Assembly (NCBI GenBank): GCA_028095005.1
Contig: CM051460.1
Span: 152,887,461-152,951,460 of the forward strand
Source: Rhynchospora pubera
Taxonomy: Eukaryota; Streptophyta; Magnoliopsida; Poales; Cyperaceae
Length of the DNA: 64,000 bases
Direction: 5' to 3'
The notes beneath the pieces are model-generated. The model saw nothing but the letters and a program-made list of their open reading frames with translations. It did not search any database and was not told the origin of the DNA. Below, piece by piece: positions 61,141 to 64,000 of this stretch. A program made the position numbers and the translations under genes. Within the stretch, counting starts at the first letter, position 1. Every line of letters starts with the position of its first letter.

Positions 61141-63600
61141 TCCATATTTGGTAGGAATTAACTCGTTTTTAAGCGTGTTAAAAATGAATTAAAAATCAGA
61201 TTATTATTATTATTAAGACTATTTAAATGCTGATTAGGGTTCAGTTTTAAGAAATAAGTGATGATGTGGCATCTTAAATTAAGAATCCTAAATTAGACAG
61301 TTTAAATTAAAAAACCATCACAATTTCCTATTTTGTCCATTCGCTCCGAGTGCGCTTAATAATCATTAACTTAATTTACAGAAAACCTAATTTACAGACA
61401 TCAGAAAACCTAATTCACCTCTAACTCTAAGGCGCTAAGTCAGATTATATCATACGAAATGTTAACTCATCCCCCCCCCCCCCCTTTTTTTTTCCTTTCA
61501 AATATAGTTAACTCATCAGAAAATCATAACTATTTCTTTTTTTCCTTTAATATCAAACGGCGCCATCTACTTGTTCTTATAAGATTTATTTATGTCCAAA
61601 TTTATCAGCTTTCCAGACAGAAAATGGATTACAATTAACAACTCATATATTAATAAAAATAATTATCTTATGTCTTACTAATATTTAAACTTTATATCAA
61701 ACACAACTTAACTTTGAAGAATAAGATGACTTAATTAGTTGCAAAGATCCAAGATTGACGGCTTTTGATGCATTATTTTATTATATATAATTTTTTTTAT
61801 CAGGAGATTACTATCTTGAATTATAAACTTATCTAAAAATATTTTAGCATTATTAGCTATGATAAAAATTAATATTTCCATGTAAACGTTGTTGAGAATG
61901 TAAGATTCGAAATTGCTTCCTCGCAATGAATAACAATCTTTTTTTGATTGACAATACGATACGTTCAGCGTCTTGGATATCTTCGGTTAATTAGATTTAT
62001 GCCACCGAATAATTAATTTGACCATTATATTCTTTTTAAATATGTCATTATAAAATAATAAAATTAGAAATATGTCATTGTAAAACATTAAAATTAGAAA
62101 TATACCACCGTTAAGTAAATAAGTGATTTTATTCCATTAACAAAAAAAGTAAAATTTCTAATTTCAAATTTTAAATTTCAAAATTTGAAAATTTAAAATC
62201 TCAAAAATAGAAATTTTAAAATTTGAAATTAAAAAATTCAAATTTCAAAATTTGAAATTCAAAATTTTAAAAACTTTGAAAATTTTTAATTTGAAAGTTC
62301 AACTTTTTTTAAAATTTTTAAATCCAAAATTCGAAAATTGAAAATTTATAAATCTGAAATTTGAAAATTAAAATTTAATTCATGTCAATAAATTTGTCAT
62401 TTCTTAATGAGTGAGTATTTTAGACATTTTTAAAAAGTTAGAGTGACATTTTTCTAATTTAAGTAGCATATCTTTAATTTTGACCGAAAATAATGACATA
62501 AAACTAATTTTAAGCATTTTATTGTGGCATAAAACTATTTTACAATTTAAGAGTGATATATCTCTAATTATTTCTTTTTCTATGTTCAATGCTTTTCACA
62601 GACATTTATGGCTCGAATCTTCATCATTACCCCCGGTTATCATCCTCATTTATTGCAGCAAATACCTCATAGTGTATTTGTGGAAGTTTTTGTGCACATA
62701 GTGTATCAAAATGACTACATTGTATGATCTTTTGTCGAAGTTTTTGTGCACATATCCCAGTGTTATATTTTGCATGATAGTCTCAAGAAATAGCGTCATG
62801 TACCCAAACCTATCGCAGCAAATATAAAATCATGCACAGACTATTTTATGAAAGCGCATCTCAATGACCATCCATTTTAAGGTTATAAATTAACCGAACT
62901 CAAGCAAGTTATTCCTAATTTTTTGTTTGATTTTTTTTGAAACTAAAAATAACTCAAACACAAATCACAGATCAACTAAGCTATGGAGTTCAAACTAATT
63001 GTAACTAGATTGACCTGGTCCTCTTATTATTATTAACATTTATGTGTTTATTTTTAAAATTATTTAAAACAAATGAATATAAAAATAACTATAATTACCT
63101 AGTTATCACTTCCGTACTAATTTAATAATAAAAACATTTTAATATTATATTAAATACATATTAAAAATTATAAACACCTTGTTTTTTATATAATAAAACC
63201 AACTTATCGAACTACTGTAGAATTAAAATCAGTTATTAAATATTTTCCAAGTTCATGTCGACCACTAATAATTAAACAAATTATAGTCACGAGGTTATAG
63301 TGCAAGTCTCTCCACAACACCTTGTCGGTACTGCCTGGTCTCAGTCTAAGCTGTTCCTTAACATTTCTGAAGGTCGCTTTCTCAATAAATAGAATCTAAT
63401 TAACATTCTATGCAATCTGATTTGCAATTTTGCATAGGATACTCCACTTCCTACTTTCCTAGAAATCAACACGGCGACCTATTGACTTAACATTAGTACA
63501 TCTCATCCGTTGATTGTAACATTGATGGTAGATATTATATTCCCCATGCTTTCAGTGAAGTACTAAATAGGATTAAAATTATTCGAGTGAAAGTCTTTCT
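61140..63600. other. AT-rich intergenic DNA with simple repeats
   Basis: Includes a C(14)T(9) homopolymer junction at about 61470-61494 and a short direct repeat of ATATGTCATT(A/G)TAAAA near 62039 and 62075. A 200-bp block (62150-62370) consists almost only of AAATTT, AAATTTGAAA and TTTCAAATTT words, which are mutually self-complementary. No genes were recognised. Confidence 0.6.
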
Positions 63601-64000
63601 CAGCCACTTAGTGCTAATCCGTTAATCTCAACCGTTGGATCATTGAAGTTGATGATCTAACGAGGGAGATGGAGTAAACTGTAGGACCTACTCCAGTCAA
63701 TTATTATATTAATATATATATAAAAAGCTTCTATCAGATCTATTTCCTCTCTTTTCCAACTAGCCTCTCTCTCTCTCTCCTTCCTTACCCAAGGCATCTC
63801 CCAATTCAAGTAATTTTTCTTCTTAGTTTTAATTCAGCTTATAGTTTTTTAATCATCATTTGTAATTGGACTCAGTTGCTTTTGATTAATTGATTTTCTG
63901 TTGTGGTGGGTTTTCTTATTTTTTATTTTTTTATTGAAAAAGTTCGAGATTTGAATTAGATTACTGTTAGATCATTTGGAGATTTTTCTCTTATTTAAGG
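63600..64000 (+). promoter_or_regulatory. Possible promoter and leader of a gene beyond the right edge
   Basis: TTAATATATATATAAAAAGC at about 63709 is TATA-like. It is followed by a CT-rich leader (CTCTCTCTCTCTCC at about 63766-63779) and a possible leader-exon end near 63810. The pattern resembles other leaders in the window, but no coding sequence is reached. Confidence 0.35.

Overview
The window is nuclear DNA of a flowering plant, most likely a eudicot. It is AT-rich, its genes are split by many short to medium introns, and it is full of plant-type transposons: Ty1/copia, a long LTR of Ty3/gypsy type, Tourist-like MITEs, hAT-like and Mutator-like elements, tRNA-derived SINEs and a probable Helitron. 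The species cannot be named from the sequence.

Layout. 1-3137 is the 3' part of a Ty1/copia polyprotein, followed by its short 3' LTR (about 3144-3398). This element seems to sit inside a much longer LTR (about 3399-7105). 7106-11360 is repeat-derived DNA: a possible LTR remnant, a long A/C-rich stretch, a higher-order tandem array (9741-10390), a nested MITE and a truncated SINE. 11684-22679 (+) is a complete 22-exon INO80 chromatin-remodelling ATPase gene. 22680-27700 is intergenic and carries two hAT-like elements and two MITEs. 28060-35476 (+) is a complete 9-exon gene for a PTM-like nuclear protein (Tudor-like, DDT, WHIM and PHD domains). 38716-39966 (+) is an intron-less reading frame of unknown function behind a 5'UTR intron. 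Its promoter and leader are duplicated about 3 kb downstream (41140-42110) without the coding part. 44183-49413 looks like a Helitron carrying captured exons. 49690-52660 (+) is a complete 6-exon translation elongation factor 1 gene (EF1B beta/delta type). 55642-60945 (-) is a complete 8-exon SAC3C-like gene, convergent with EF1B. The last 3 kb hold the SAC3C upstream region, AT-rich DNA and a possible promoter at the right edge.

The four recognised genes are housekeeping nuclear functions: chromatin remodelling (INO80), chromatin reading (PTM-like), translation elongation (EF1B) and a SAC3/GANP-domain protein probably acting in mRNA export or transcription. They are unlinked in function. All exon joins were derived by hand from GT-AG (one GC-AG) sites and reading phase, and the four reconstructed proteins are free of stops.

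The points most worth a second look are the Helitron with in-phase captured exons, the unknown gene with a three-fold C-terminal repeat and a duplicated promoter, the 35/45/37/50-bp higher-order repeat, the GC-AG intron in INO80, and the duplicated EF1B-SAC3C junction that left a pseudo-exon.
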